From positions 11,252,082 through 11,316,081 of the forward strand of contig NC_067207.1 in NCBI RefSeq assembly GCF_026262505.1: a stretch of DNA of 64,000 nucleotides, in the 5' to 3' direction. Position numbers and translations under genes: made by a program. How positions within the stretch are numbered: position 1 is the first letter of the stretch; every line of letters starts with the position of its first letter. Source of the DNA: Trichomonas vaginalis G3. Its lineage: Eukaryota > Parabasalia > Trichomonadida > Trichomonadidae. Below are positions 38,801-48,266 of this stretch, piece by piece. The notes beneath the pieces are model-generated. The model saw only the letters and a list, made by a program, of their open reading frames with translations, did no database searches and was not told the origin of the DNA.

Positions 38801-41500
38801 CAAATAAACGCAATGTCAAGTTTGCCAACTGAAATAGAAATTCCTAAGATAAAGATAGAAGAAAGAACAGAGAAAACAATCCAACAAAACTTGCAATTAG
38901 TCAATTCAGATCTTTGCAAATCAATTGCTTATTCTATTGTCAAAAAAGCACAAAACGAAAGTTTCATTTCTGAGCAAAGATTCAAACAATTCGTGGAATT
39001 TAAATCTCGTGAAATTGCAACAATTGCTTTGAATTGTTTTACAAATGTCACTTTTACGATAGAAAACGGTTTACAGACCTTTTATAAGATTCCTTCTAGT
39101 TTAACAATTGACAAAGAAAAACATATGCTGCCTGTTACTTTTTGTCCTGTTTTACCAGGTGATTATCCATGTACAATTGTTATGAAATCAAACAATGACA
39201 TAAGAGTTTATAAATCCAATGGAGTAAGTCTTGGCGAAACAAAGACATTTAGAATAAGTGTTGATTCTTATTTAGGAAACACAATTGTACAAAACATTCC
39301 TCTCCAAAATACTTCGAAATCTACATGGACATTTAAGATTTCTTCGACTGATGAAAAAGTTTTTACTTTCCCTCAGAGATTCTTCGTAAATGGACAAACA
39401 ACTGGAGAATTACCTCTTACGATTTATTCCAACAAAAAAGGTGTTTTTGTTACAGATTTAACTGTTTTTAATATGACAAAAGAACAAACAACAATTTACA
39501 AAATCACAGCAAATATAGATGACCCGCCATCTATAGATACAATTGTTGTTAGTTGCAAAGCAAGAGAAAGGAAAATTGTCGAAGTTGAAACTCCTCTTTT
39601 CCAAGTTGATGGAAAACTTAATGTCGAATGTGATGTTGCTTATGTTACTTTTCCGGAATATCTCGAATACAAAGAAGGAAAATGTGTTCAGAAGAGTTTC
39701 CAATTGGAAATAATGTCCCCAATAACTGGTGTTGCTGCAGGAAAAATCATTTGCAGGGATGATAAAACAGGATTGTATTTTTGGTGGGCTGTTCGAATTG
39801 ACTTCGAATATCCGAAACCATCTGATACAATAACTGTTCAAGGACTCGCAAAGCAATCAACAACATTCGAAATACCTGTTGTTAATCCTTCGAATGTTGA
39901 TCTCACTTTCGATGTTTGTTTCGATGACAAAGATATTTATGGTGATAGAAAATTCTTTATCCAAGGAAATTCTGCCAGTGTTTACAAAGCTGTTTTCTGT
40001 CCTTTATCTTCAGGATTTAAAGAAACTTACATCAGATTCGTATCAGAAACAGCAGGAGAATATGTCTATTTGTTGAAACTCTATACAGAGCCAGCAGATG
40101 TCATGAGTTTGAAGACACTGTATTGTGTCGTTGGAGAAGAAGAAAGAACAGAAATCAAAATTTCAAATCCACTCCAAGTTTTATGTCATTTCTCTGTTTC
40201 AAACTCTTCTCCAATGTTTTTCGAACTTTTGGTCAAAGATAAATTCGAAATACAGCCAAATGACACTGTAACAATCCCTGTCGTATTCAGAGCTGCTTCT
40301 GTAGGCTTGAAAGAATGTGGTTTGTTCATGTTTAATTCTCCTGAATTAGGTGAAATGACTTATTCAATCATTGGTATTGGAAAACCACCACAACCGCTTA
40401 GTCCAATGATCTTTGAAGCTCCTCCTTTGCAGATGATGTGCACCAGCTTCAATTTCACATCTCCATTCCCATTCCCTGTCAAATTCTCGTTGAGTTTGTC
40501 GAATCAATTGAAGAATTTCGATTTCATAAACAAGAATTTGAATTTTGTAATGAGAAATCGTGGCCAAATCGAAACGATTTCTCTTCTTTTCCAGCCGCAG
40601 AAATCAGGAAAATATGAAGCAGAGTGTTTCATTAATGCTCAAGAGATTGAACCTCCTATTGTTTGGTCTGTTCCTTTGATAGGAATTTCGGAAGATGACA
40701 AGAAGAATTTTGTTCAAAGAGAATTTGTCGTCAACGGCCGTGCAAACGAAATTTCGAAAGAAAAATTTGTTCTTCCTATCGAAGGAGAAAGAGGCGGTGC
40801 AAAGATTTCTACTTGGATCAAAGCAGATGACGAGGAATATCAATGGATAACGAATTATGTTGATTACAAATCAACGAAAGAACAAGGAAAAGTCATCTTA
40901 GATTTGGAATTTAAACCGAAAAGACCTGTTGATATAAGATGCCAAATTCTTGTTCAAAACGACTTAAAACAACAATGGACATTCCCTCTTTTGTTGAGGA
41001 GCGATCCACCTGAGCCATGTGAAACATATATCATGGAATGTGCATTGAATTCTTGTGCATCATTGAGACCTTACGTTCGCGAAATATTCCCAAGAAGAGA
41101 ACAATTTAGAGCTTACATTATGAAGGGCGGATCAAACGATTTTTCTGTGAATCCAAGCGATGGATTTATATCAGCAACAGAGCAATCCAGGTTCTCCCTA
41201 ATGATGACAGAACTTCCTTTGACTGTCTATTTCAGGCCAAGACAATATGGAAAGAAAATGGAAGCAACATTGATTATCGATACAAAAGAAAGACAATTTG
41301 TTTTTAATTTGAAAGGACAAGTTCCCGAATACATTCCTCCTTTCTTTGTTACATCAGGAAGATTGGATTCTGGTCGACAGACTCCAAGGAGTGCAACTGC
41401 AAGGTTAACTCCACGTGGAGACAGCGCAAGAACTCCAAGAGGAGAAGTAAAACAAAGAAATTTCAGAGTTCCTCCAAATTCAGCCAGATCTCCTAAGTAA
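32882..41500 (+). CDS. CFAP47: CFAP47-like axonemal protein, 2872 aa
   Basis: An uninterrupted 8.6-kb frame. Most of the protein is a string of immunoglobulin-like ASH/MSP domains (for example FGQIYFTQRKVITVTIQNKS; LDFGNVFVGSNESRKISIEN), as in CFAP47 and hydin. A helical block at about residues 1590-1700 (IESIMLEWLTINYDYF ... LSLFCFSLFQYLPHYA) matches the calponin-homology domain that CFAP47 carries in its middle; total length also fits (human about 3190 aa). Residues 990-1040 are a Ser/Thr-rich insert repeating LTRTNSTLT. Residues 2826-2872 are a basic tail with TPR/SP motifs that may be phosphorylated or bind microtubules. CFAP47 works in the central apparatus of motile flagella, fitting a flagellate. 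Confidence 0.85.
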   Translation: MLSNGDIRIVPDEIIFRDLTVGDKDKIDVWIHYIGKKPIKVRFSVPYDSPFEIISPKIAMLASGLEAKVCIQYVATTNEIKKSELIISASTSSISVPITAYPPSAQVHLNVQNIDCGLIPEGNKVTKTFSIANFGSKAGEFALRCSSPIVTFNIASGILPVGEAVEVEFSFVIKKAGKFKFTINVDLKNSNNKLPPLNVSGEILQQVASIQYNGKDTKEIDFGQIYFTQRKVITVTIQNKSKDKRIYSISQPIESKANSRLSTTKTSIGTSSECVFTITPNEGQLNPNGSAIITLIFEPPSQNVEREMIYNFVSNIKLSGVDQQIPLNMTGSAVPLSVSIPDVDFIFGNQKIETKKEKNLTIENESEFQNVTYSIKPMAAFRFTPESGLIKPKTVKSIVVTFYPKSIGVYDAQTNVNLCNGLKRINLNLIGTGTAEEITEKFVRTPIYEMSESARYAANHPGKYGLSKEEIIIKQKQNEDNRRILIESAQKHEKLRMKKTLKERFEKIGKEKGKTDEELRTYVTQKVREAMTNTKEIEEVNLNLKHAEGLVEPEPNYPLETKIHKSKKTKTLQPLPPTVFIEKKFKSNPVTPPEITECQRVLSPVQQMSLVMSSKPIDFGRVSILSKQRRSFNITNTLNQFILVTMEYESQELSLSTPLSQVVPPKQTAGFDIIFMSENVGEFRQTIHYTVNKSHGFQFDVVADAIPIEVNLSEDLLDFTFPNENYTDLTVCKTINIMNDSTAIVDYKWLSFDDTTFSVDSERGKINPNSNAKTMIIYRPGSKPYSEQTVKLSFTGGGGKSLQLRGNCGDVKVTVEKKKFDIGILPLGMTKEFTVSLKNQGKNTAIFNVFSNDGCDDIDLKENKGFIKPDNIFDLHFTFNPQKAQVYEITYTVEIAGQNPVVFSVVGESLMPLIQIKTDSLDFGNVFVGSNESRKISIENVGLIPAKFSIDLTKYSYFSLEYSTDLMVSTSDKSNQIFVTCPNDVLAPNNLSKQSSSISLTRTNSTLTSQSNLTRTNSTLTNQSNLARTNSSLSKQSVLNGCEYTFIIHPKTTIDVNLVFKPLDVGDFSFDIYFTLIGLQGTSTLAKKKVTAVAMHSPLSISENFVDFGVVTLKNEKNPNTRPCFKHLLLKNESQTGIKYRFDKPSSEDFGVDQETGFLSYCGTEDRFVSFSPTKPGPFVGYITVYAESEKGEVKVTTIMLTGVGTDRLFKTSQENVVLPIVPLNVRSEVTIEVINSAAIEGKIDIKKSVSDKTFPLEILFTNGNYFSHSTTSLPLKISFLSGKPISFVTQVLLVAENGCTYSFTVYCGTDNSVLTLYPFLLNNKHKFVSQPSKPIVCQPLTKMFKPDYLSSLIVDDTKGDIQPILTPTLKQTVKDFLNCLVLTNKIDNFPGDLVSNCGLTVQEIIENICGVQNKPQGMLQMFKTSKTNDILQNKYERLKSMINFLKSVGCHLQNVLPEFLLPKDLFLQYMRTKVTEKILGLNYYGSPSIKSYNPQLMNDFTSTPIFSDNLIQKLSFYDQNYDKISGDSWLTVILQIFKVFLFPTLNCEDVNQVPGISQKLLELKEILPNEVMTEIHRKTKEVLTSNCYTNIESIMLEWLTINYDYFRKNSEVNIITSFEQLSDCRVIASLFKNHVQRMDLQLNLNPKTENDHRQNLELILNKAKEINLKFNLSEEMIENEDLISLSLFCFSLFQYLPHYANTTDLVFSCNLSKNCQQMIEISNPSSQKLRYDATITGSDNFTLPKTFVLVPAHQLQTFFVEYYARTHLLETATLTLTPRHFLNSQKSEEIDVLVKNESRTDSRIKLKQSRTSLASSTNKPKPPTAKNSMPMLATPIVIEMRSNVDAKVPSQIVNVSGKCYEVTKFNITVKNELIKPGTFEIFTRTIFGQENFSQKVIEFIENPDYDFSNKLSKNEFDVFINDHSTFILKETEVYFETDKSEVTITGDFIPINVGEYYCLIFFKSKDEKEFLYQINAMSSLPTEIEIPKIKIEERTEKTIQQNLQLVNSDLCKSIAYSIVKKAQNESFISEQRFKQFVEFKSREIATIALNCFTNVTFTIENGLQTFYKIPSSLTIDKEKHMLPVTFCPVLPGDYPCTIVMKSNNDIRVYKSNGVSLGETKTFRISVDSYLGNTIVQNIPLQNTSKSTWTFKISSTDEKVFTFPQRFFVNGQTTGELPLTIYSNKKGVFVTDLTVFNMTKEQTTIYKITANIDDPPSIDTIVVSCKARERKIVEVETPLFQVDGKLNVECDVAYVTFPEYLEYKEGKCVQKSFQLEIMSPITGVAAGKIICRDDKTGLYFWWAVRIDFEYPKPSDTITVQGLAKQSTTFEIPVVNPSNVDLTFDVCFDDKDIYGDRKFFIQGNSASVYKAVFCPLSSGFKETYIRFVSETAGEYVYLLKLYTEPADVMSLKTLYCVVGEEERTEIKISNPLQVLCHFSVSNSSPMFFELLVKDKFEIQPNDTVTIPVVFRAASVGLKECGLFMFNSPELGEMTYSIIGIGKPPQPLSPMIFEAPPLQMMCTSFNFTSPFPFPVKFSLSLSNQLKNFDFINKNLNFVMRNRGQIETISLLFQPQKSGKYEAECFINAQEIEPPIVWSVPLIGISEDDKKNFVQREFVVNGRANEISKEKFVLPIEGERGGAKISTWIKADDEEYQWITNYVDYKSTKEQGKVILDLEFKPKRPVDIRCQILVQNDLKQQWTFPLLLRSDPPEPCETYIMECALNSCASLRPYVREIFPRREQFRAYIMKGGSNDFSVNPSDGFISATEQSRFSLMMTELPLTVYFRPRQYGKKMEATLIIDTKERQFVFNLKGQVPEYIPPFFVTSGRLDSGRQTPRSATARLTPRGDSARTPRGEVKQRNFRVPPNSARSPK

Positions 41501-42063
41501 TTTTATATATTTTTGTTTTTATTTATATATTTGTTATTGTTATTAATATATATATCTGTTAATATAAAAAAATATTTTGATTATTTAATTAACTTTATTT
41601 TAAATCAATACAAATAAATTCATGTAATACTGTTGTGTAATATGTTCGTGGCAAATGAACAAAATAGTTTTTCAAATAATTTAAAATAATAATAATTTGT
41701 TATTCTTCATTAGTTTAGTAATAATTCAAGAAAATGGGATATTATACAACTCTGTTTGAATGAAATATGTGTCGACTGATTAATGACTAACCTTGCGATT
41801 ATTAGCGAATTATGATTTATCAAATGTCTGCATGTAGAAAGTTTTCGCCATTTTCATTTATTATGTTATATTATTTAAAATTTAATATTCTTGTTTGTCA
41901 AATTCGAATTAAAAAAAATATGAGATTCAAATTTTTACATGTTTATCGATTCAAGCAATAATTTTCATATATATATAAAGTTCATATATCCATTTACGAA
42001 ATAATTACTAAGCGGATTCTCTTAGCTTGTTGAGAAAGCAAACAACAACAAAACCAATAGAAT
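41501..42063. other. Convergent intergenic region
   Basis: AT-rich, with short TA microsatellites near 41,545 and 41,970. No gene is supported, apart from the possible frame-shifted C-terminal extension of the glycine-rich protein gene described in that entry. Confidence 0.5.
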
Positions 42064-42906
42064 TCAAAAGAGATTTGATCCAGAAAAAGAAAAATACAAA
42101 GAAGCCCCAACTAAAATTTTTCTTGGCTTACGATTATTTTCAGGTACTGTCTCACGGATAGATTTTTGCACAACAATTACAGATCCATCTCCTGTATTAT
42201 TTGTAAATCTTCCATCTAATGCTGTAGGAGTATTGATGATATAGATAGAATTCAACTTATAATCTGATGTACCTCCAAAACCACAAACTTCTGGATTAGT
42301 TTCATCGCTGGCTTTTCCTCCCTTACCACCATTCCACCCTCCTCCACCACCTGAACCCGCTGTTATCAACCCAAAATCCCCCTTTCCCCCTGCATGTTCA
42401 CCCATAAGATATTTTTGTTTAGTGGTTACAATTTGACCATTTACGCCTACACGTAAAACATATCCTAATCCTCCACCATGTGCTCCATTGAACATTCCAG
42501 CGCCTCCTGAACCTCCCCCAGCAATCAAAATGTAATCATATCCAATCTTAATAGCTGTCATTCCTCCACCACTCCCAGAGGCATCATTTCCTATAAAATT
42601 ATAATCATTCCCGCTGTTTCCACCATTTGGTTTTCCTCCCTCATTATATCTTTTACAATCACCATCCGATTTTGATCCTATTTCGAAATTGACGACTGTT
42701 TTTCGCGTGAATCTTAATAAAGCTGTTATTGAAGCACCATTCCCACCAACTGTTCTTTGTGTACCTTCTCTGCACCCGCATCCGCCTGCAGCTCCGTTTA
42801 ACGTAAATTCATAGATTCCTACGTCATAAGTCCTTGTTGCATAGATCAAATCCGATATTTTTTCGTATCTTTTTTGTTCTGCAAAAGAAAAAAGCAATAA
42901 AAACAT
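42064..42906 (-). CDS. ALK-type glycine-rich domain surface protein, 280 aa
   Basis: The short hydrophobic start MFLLLFSFA suggests a signal peptide. Residues about 30-245 are an ALK/LTK-type glycine-rich domain: YEFTLNGAAGGCGC, then GGNGASITALLRF, then ILIAGGGSGGAGMF, then GSGGGGGWNGGKGG, then CGFGGTS. Trichomonads encode many such surface proteins. An initiator-like TCATATG overlaps the ATG. The annotated frame ends KPRKILVGASLYFSFSG. After the A-run near 42,115-42,122 another frame reads a strongly hydrophobic WGFFVFFFFWIKSLLNSIGF and a basic tail, like a membrane anchor. A one-base slip, in the genome or the assembly, may therefore have altered the C-terminus. Confidence 0.75.
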   Translation of the reverse strand: MFLLLFSFAEQKRYEKISDLIYATRTYDVGIYEFTLNGAAGGCGCREGTQRTVGGNGASITALLRFTRKTVVNFEIGSKSDGDCKRYNEGGKPNGGNSGNDYNFIGNDASGSGGGMTAIKIGYDYILIAGGGSGGAGMFNGAHGGGLGYVLRVGVNGQIVTTKQKYLMGEHAGGKGDFGLITAGSGGGGGWNGGKGGKASDETNPEVCGFGGTSDYKLNSIYIINTPTALDGRFTNNTGDGSVIVVQKSIRETVPENNRKPRKILVGASLYFSFSGSNLF

Positions 42907-43517
42907 ATGACTAAATAGTTTTTCAAATTTTATTTAGTGCCGCCGGAAAAACTATGATTTTGTGATTTAACTCTTTGCGTGTACATATAAGAATAAAATC
43001 CTTTAATGCATCTTATCAATATTTGAATTGTGTTTGAATTACGACTCTTTCAATTTCTGGAAGCATCAATTCAATACAAATTATAGTATCAATAATAAAA
43101 ATATTATTTTGCTGAATAAGAAATTGTTTAAAAATTTCAAAGAGATTTGAAATTTCAATCAATATCAGAAATTTTCATATCAGTCAATTGTAACCTTCTT
43201 CCATATGATTTTTCCTCGCAAATCATCTGTATGGATTAGGTATGTAGATAGTTTGATTCCTATTTTAACGAAAAAAGCAATGATGAAAATAATGATTAAA
43301 CTTGAATGCCAAAAGCCGATTCTATATCATTAATTCAATATAAAATCCTAATGTTGTTTAATGCTAAGTGGATGACGATTCCCATTTTAGCCAATCTCTT
43401 CATGCAAACAAAAAAAGTGGATATCGAGACATTATATTAAGAATTCTATATGGACAATGGAGGATTTGGTGAAACAAAATAGAATTGTAATATACTTTTT
43501 TTTTGAGAAAAAAAATT
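42907..43517. other. Divergent intergenic region
   Basis: AT-rich DNA between the glycine-rich gene and the TVP23-like gene. No credible gene or repeat is visible; the minus-strand frame at 43,400-43,657 overlaps the real gene and is a shadow. Confidence 0.5.
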
Positions 43518-44099
43518 ATGGAAAACGTGGAAACTTTATCATATGAAACAAGCAACTCATTTTGGACAAATAAGTTTCTGTCCATGATGTTTATTGTTTG
43601 CAAATTGTTCTCCATCATCCTGTTTCTTTTCCTTCTTTCAAGACGAAATAAAAGCACTCTTGGTTTTCTAGCTTACATTTCTGCATTAGCAATTGATTTC
43701 TTAAACACAAAAAATGTTGGTGGACCTCAATTAATCGGATTAGGATGGTATATCGAAACAGATTTTGAATCTGGATCACTTATTCAATCTCTATCAAAAC
43801 CTCCACCATTCGTCCCAAATCCTACAGATTCCAATTTGTTTTGGCTTGTTTCCATTCTTTCTTTTGCAATTTGGATAGTTAATGCTCTTTTAGCTGTTGG
43901 ACTCGGATCATTTTTCCATTTCTTCCTTGCAGTAATTGGTATAATAACTGATGCATTGAATTTATTCTTATTCATTCACGCACATAATTTATTACGAGTC
44001 GAGAATATGAAATTAGTCAGATCTGCGCTTGAATCTGAGTTAGAACCACTAAACTTAGCAGATCATAATAAAAATCCAAATCAAAAGCAAGAAAAATAA
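43518..44099 (+). CDS. TVP23: TVP23/FAM18-like Golgi membrane protein, 193 aa
   Basis: The first ATG of the frame is at 43,518. Hydrophobic segments lie at about residues 20-42, 48-62, 110-130 and 133-155. Between the second and third is FLNTKNVGGPQLIGLGWYIE followed by a charged loop and SNLFWLVSILSFAIW. This matches the TVP23 signature (DFWxxKNVxGRxLVGLRWW ... FW), in which the second segment is followed by NV-G-x-LVGL-W. TVP23 proteins sit in late Golgi vesicles and assist retrieval transport. Family recognition is firm; gene symbol by family. Confidence 0.8.
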   Translation: MENVETLSYETSNSFWTNKFLSMMFIVCKLFSIILFLFLLSRRNKSTLGFLAYISALAIDFLNTKNVGGPQLIGLGWYIETDFESGSLIQSLSKPPPFVPNPTDSNLFWLVSILSFAIWIVNALLAVGLGSFFHFFLAVIGIITDALNLFLFIHAHNLLRVENMKLVRSALESELEPLNLADHNKNPNQKQEK

Positions 44100-44505
44100 T
44101 CAGAACACTAAATATTGAAATTCTGATCCAGCTACGCATATATGAACTACAGTTATTCGATTAAGACAAATACTACCTGGAGAATCAAGTTTTAATTCTT
44201 ATATAGATTCGTTTTGTTCTTTTTATATGTTTGTTTTGTATAAAGGTCAATATTTTCGTATATTATTTATTAAGTAACTCTTTCATTGACATATTTTATG
44301 GTAGAAATTAAATATTAAAATAAAACAATGATTTATTAGTGAATTGATTAAGCATTCTAAATATTGGAATTCTTATTATAATTTAGCACTTATTGCAACT
44401 GGTTGATCATTAGATATAGCATCCTTTTCTCATAAATATGGAAATGAAAATGATTTCATATCATAATTAGATATACCCTTTAGGCCATATGCCATTTTTC
44501 GTAGT
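44100..44505. other. AT-rich spacer, no gene seen
   Basis: The 3' region of the TVP23-like gene up to the Hsp70 fragment. Nothing recognisable is seen. Confidence 0.5.
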
Positions 44506-44856
44506 GATGGATAGAAATTTCGACAAGAAAGAGAATCTGTACAAGCAAGATTATCTCTTGATTCAATGATTGCGGCTGCTAAGAACAACTTGAACAAGGA
44601 TGAGACAAAAGACAGACTTTCTAATGAACAAAGAAGGTCCTTGAAGAGAATCATCAAAGAAGGAGAAGACTGGCTACAAGCAAATCCTGATGAAGAAGCA
44701 GAAGTTTACAACGACAAGAATAAAGACTTGCAGCAGTCTCTCGCACCTCTTTTGACTGATCAGAAGTCTAAGATGAATATGGATAAGGAAGATGATGAAG
44801 ACAATGATGACGATGACGATGATGACGTCGATGATGACGAATTCGGTGAAACATAA
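44506..44856 (+). pseudogene. C-terminal fragment of an Hsp70 gene
   Basis: The frame reads ERESVQARLSLDSMIAAAK, then NEQRRSLKRIIKEGEDWLQA and NPDEEAEVYNDKNKDLQQSL, which is the helical lid of Hsp70 proteins. It ends in a long Asp-rich tail and EFGET. In-frame stop TAG precedes the coding signal, and no substrate-binding or ATPase domain lies upstream, so this is a 5'-truncated copy. An ATG at 44,566 leaves a possible 96-residue product. The very acidic tail is more like ER or Hsp110-type members than cytosolic Hsp70, which is weak evidence for the parent gene. Confidence 0.6.
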
Positions 44857-45527
44857 AGAATTTTTTTGAATTTTATGTTAACTTATTATTATCATTTTAT
44901 AGTTTTCACAGATATTTGAACATAACAAAGGTTAATCACAATTGATACAGAATGACCTAAAAAACCAAAAATCTATAAATATGTTAGAAATCTCCAATAT
45001 ATCAAAAGTACATGACAATATTTAACTAAATAATCTTAATAAATTTATACATCATGTCCTGTACAAAACATCATCAATATCAACTATTCTCTAAATATCT
45101 ATGTGAGCTCAATAAATGTACTAAGGTATCGCCGAATTTTTAACGAAAGAAAATGCAGGGGGTTACACCTCGGAGTGACACCACACTTCTTATTTGGCAT
45201 AAGTGAGAATTATAAACGAATTATAGGTTTTTTAATATCGAGCTTTCATAGAGTAACATGAAGTTCTCGATATAAAGTATATGTTAAGGTTCCAGTCCCA
45301 TCCTCACAATTATTAAAATTGAACATATCCACCAATAGGAGTTTTCTGGCAATTCTACGCAATGCACCATAATATAATATTATAACTTATATTGCACTAA
45401 TATAATAACTTTAATTATAAGTCATGAAATAATATAATATTATATTTTATTTTTGATAATAAATATGACAATTCTAAAAAGTAACTGTTTATATCATGAC
45501 CATGAAGAATTAATTTAGGGTTACATC
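44857..45527. other. Non-coding region with TA-rich repeats
   Basis: No gene is seen. Near 45,365-45,460, AATATAATATTATA strings occur several times. Around 45,140-45,185 a less AT-rich patch (GGGGGTTACACCTCGGAGTGACACC) could be part of a small RNA or old element, but no structure is convincing. Confidence 0.4.
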
Positions 45528-45939
45528 TCATGCAATTAAGGGAGAACCTATGTTTGCAGTTCGTTTTTCAACGATTTCGATGTTAGGTTGCTCGATTTGA
45601 CATTCTTTCTCACCAGAAACAGATGCCTGAGTGTCTAATAATGTGATTTGTGCAGAATTTTGTCTATTTGCGATAGATTCATAATCTTCTTTTTGACCAT
45701 AAAAATAAGGAGGATATGGATCAATTTTACCAAAAAAGAATTCTTTCTCATCGAAAATTGATTTATAATAATTTGTATTCACGAATTCTGGATAAACTTT
45801 ATCATGATATTTATCCCAAATTAACTTAATACATTTTTGAATGCAATTCATGAGCTCATAAATGTATTTGGTAAGGATAAGGATGCTTTCATCTAACTTT
45901 TCTTCAAAACAGAATTTGAAATGTCTTAAGTGGGTCATT

Positions 45940-46018
45940 ATTGATTTTGTAATTTAATCGTCGTCGTTATCGATTTTGTAATTTAATCGTTATCGTCTTT
46001 TTCTAAACGTGCATTTTT
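45940..46018. repeat. Left terminal inverted repeat of the MULE-like element
   Basis: It pairs with about 48,189-48,266. It contains two copies of GATTTTGTAATTTAATCG separated by TCGTCGTTATC, then the shared inner string up to TGCATTTTT. Confidence 0.85.
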
Positions 46019-47460
46019 TGCTTTCGGAGCTATTGAACATACATTGGCCCTTACCAGCAATTGAAAACTATTTTTCATTATCAACAATTACATTACTCCG
46101 AGTTATTCATCAATCAATGAAAATCGATATATAGTCCATACTTCAATTTACAATATTGGCAAGTCCGATTTCACTTGGCATATTTAACTCATATAGAAAA
46201 ACCAGTTGGAATCGGCAAAATTATCTTTAATTCCATACATAAGAAAAAAAAATTATAAAGTTCTTCAATAATAGCAAACTAATAGTTTAAATAGATTTAC
46301 AAGTATCGCCCATCTACTTTTGATATAATTCACATATTAAATGTAGAAAACTGGTTTAAAATAAATATTTCAAAAGTTCGAAAACGATTTATGAAAAAAT
46401 AACGTGATGACATTTACTAAATTTGCTCTGTATTAAAGTATCGATGATAGAAAGAGCATATTTTGTAAATATTTCAAAAATATTTAAAAGTCGGAGAAAT
46501 TGTATTGTAATGTACTATAATTATGTTACAAATCCGATTCAATACTAATCCTTCGCTATTAAAGTTGTTTTGAGAAGGATATTCTCTAAATTCTTGATAA
46601 ATCTTTAAAATCTAGAGTAATCGTTTTGTAAACTTAACAAAACTAAAATGTATACCAATAGATTGGCATTTTCTACGTTTTCAAAGTGAGAGAGTGTAAA
46701 TTCTTTTTTTTTATCCTATTAAGGTTTTTAAAAAATTTATTTAACAATAGGATGTTTAACACTAATTTTTTAAGGACTTCGACTTTAGCATCACATAAAT
46801 ATGTTATTTTCTATATTAAAACGTAATTTTGGTGGTCTTAGAATAGAAAAATATGCAATATTCGTGGAGATAATGAGGGTTCTTAAACATGTTCTTAAAA
46901 ATAAATAAAATAATACAAATCTTTATTCAATCTTTTGATATTGTTGGTCCTCTCTTTGTGAAAATACTTAACTTCAAAGAGTATTATGTTTTACCTAGTG
47001 AGGACCTTAAGTTTGCAAAAACATAATAAAAGTAAAATAAAAAAGATCTGATTTATCACAAAACTTTGAGTATTATAGGATTTAATATATTTTCTTAGTA
47101 GATTATATGATTTAGTTTCTTAAAATCTAAAGTATTTCTTGAGGAAAATATAAATTGAAATTCAAAAAGTAAAAAAATGTAAACAAATCAAATTTTAAAT
47201 GGACCAAATGTTGATTTTTCATTCGTTTTCTCATTATCGAAAAAAATTTGGAAAGCTAAGAAGTCAATAACAAGTTATATAATACAACAAAACCCACATC
47301 GGATATGTTTTCATCAAATAGTCTCCTAGATTTGTTATGAAATTAAAATATCATGATATTTTAAGGGCTTTTGATTTCAATATTAGAATTATTCAGTTAT
47401 ATCGTGCTAATATCAATTGCTTTATACAATTAATCGTTTACAAGCTGCAAAAATCGAACA

Positions 47461-47783
47461 ATAATTTGACTTTGTAAAAAAAGTGCGTCATTTTTATTCG
47501 TTATACTTACAAAATGTAAACATTACGAGAAACATTTACATTTGTAAATGTAACAAGTAAAGTTGTATCGCATAATTTGACTTTGTAAAAAAAGTGCGTC
47601 ATTTTTATTCGTTATACTTACAAAATGTAAACATTACGAGAAACATTTACATTTGTAAATGTAACAAGTAAAGTTGTATCGCATAATTTGACTTTGTAAA
47701 AAAAGTGCGTCATTTTTATTCGTTATACTTACAAAATGTAAACATTACGAGAAACATTTACATTTGTAAATGTAACAAGTAAA
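47461..47783. repeat. 111-bp tandem repeat, about 2.9 copies, inside the MULE-like element
   Basis: Units start ATAATTTGACTTTGT at 47,461, 47,572 and 47,683, and are identical as far as I can read. Each contains the palindrome ACATTTACATTTGTAAATGT. Confidence 0.95.
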
Positions 47784-48188
47784 TACATCAGATTTAAATT
47801 GTAAATGTAGTTTATCTCTCTCATCTCCTTTTTAAAAGGTATTACATACATACGAACGCATGGGTCACTCAATAATTAGCGTGATAATAATTGAGGATAG
47901 ACTGTAATCGTAATTTTATTTTTGGACTTATATTTCGACATTTTGAAGTCGCTTGAAAGTCTTGCAAATGATTAAATTTGGAAAATTTGACCTAAGTCTG
48001 CATTATTTTGATGACTTAAACAATTCTATAAATCTGTTTTCCTAAAAATTTAAAAAGATATAATTTCAATTTCCCTAAATTTATGTAATTCATATATCAC
48101 CAAAATATTTGGACTGCATTTCGTTTGTCTGCACCTAATTAAAGTCTAAATACCAATTAATTTTGGAGTTGCATTGCTTTTAATGTAA

Positions 48189-48266
48189 AAATGCACGTTT
48201 AGAAAAAGACGATAACGATTAAATTACAAAATCGATAACGACGACGATTAAATTACAAAATCGATA
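48189..48266. repeat. Right terminal inverted repeat of the MULE-like element
   Basis: The reverse complement of the left terminus, with the same internal duplication of an 18-bp unit. Confidence 0.85.

Noticed and set aside
45140-45310. tRNA-like string GGTTCCAGTCCC near 45,290
   Set aside because: No acceptor stem, D arm or anticodon arm can be drawn around it.
47461-47783. The 111-bp array considered as a CRISPR-like array
   Set aside because: Units are fully identical and contiguous with no variable spacers; this is an ordinary tandem repeat in a eukaryotic element.
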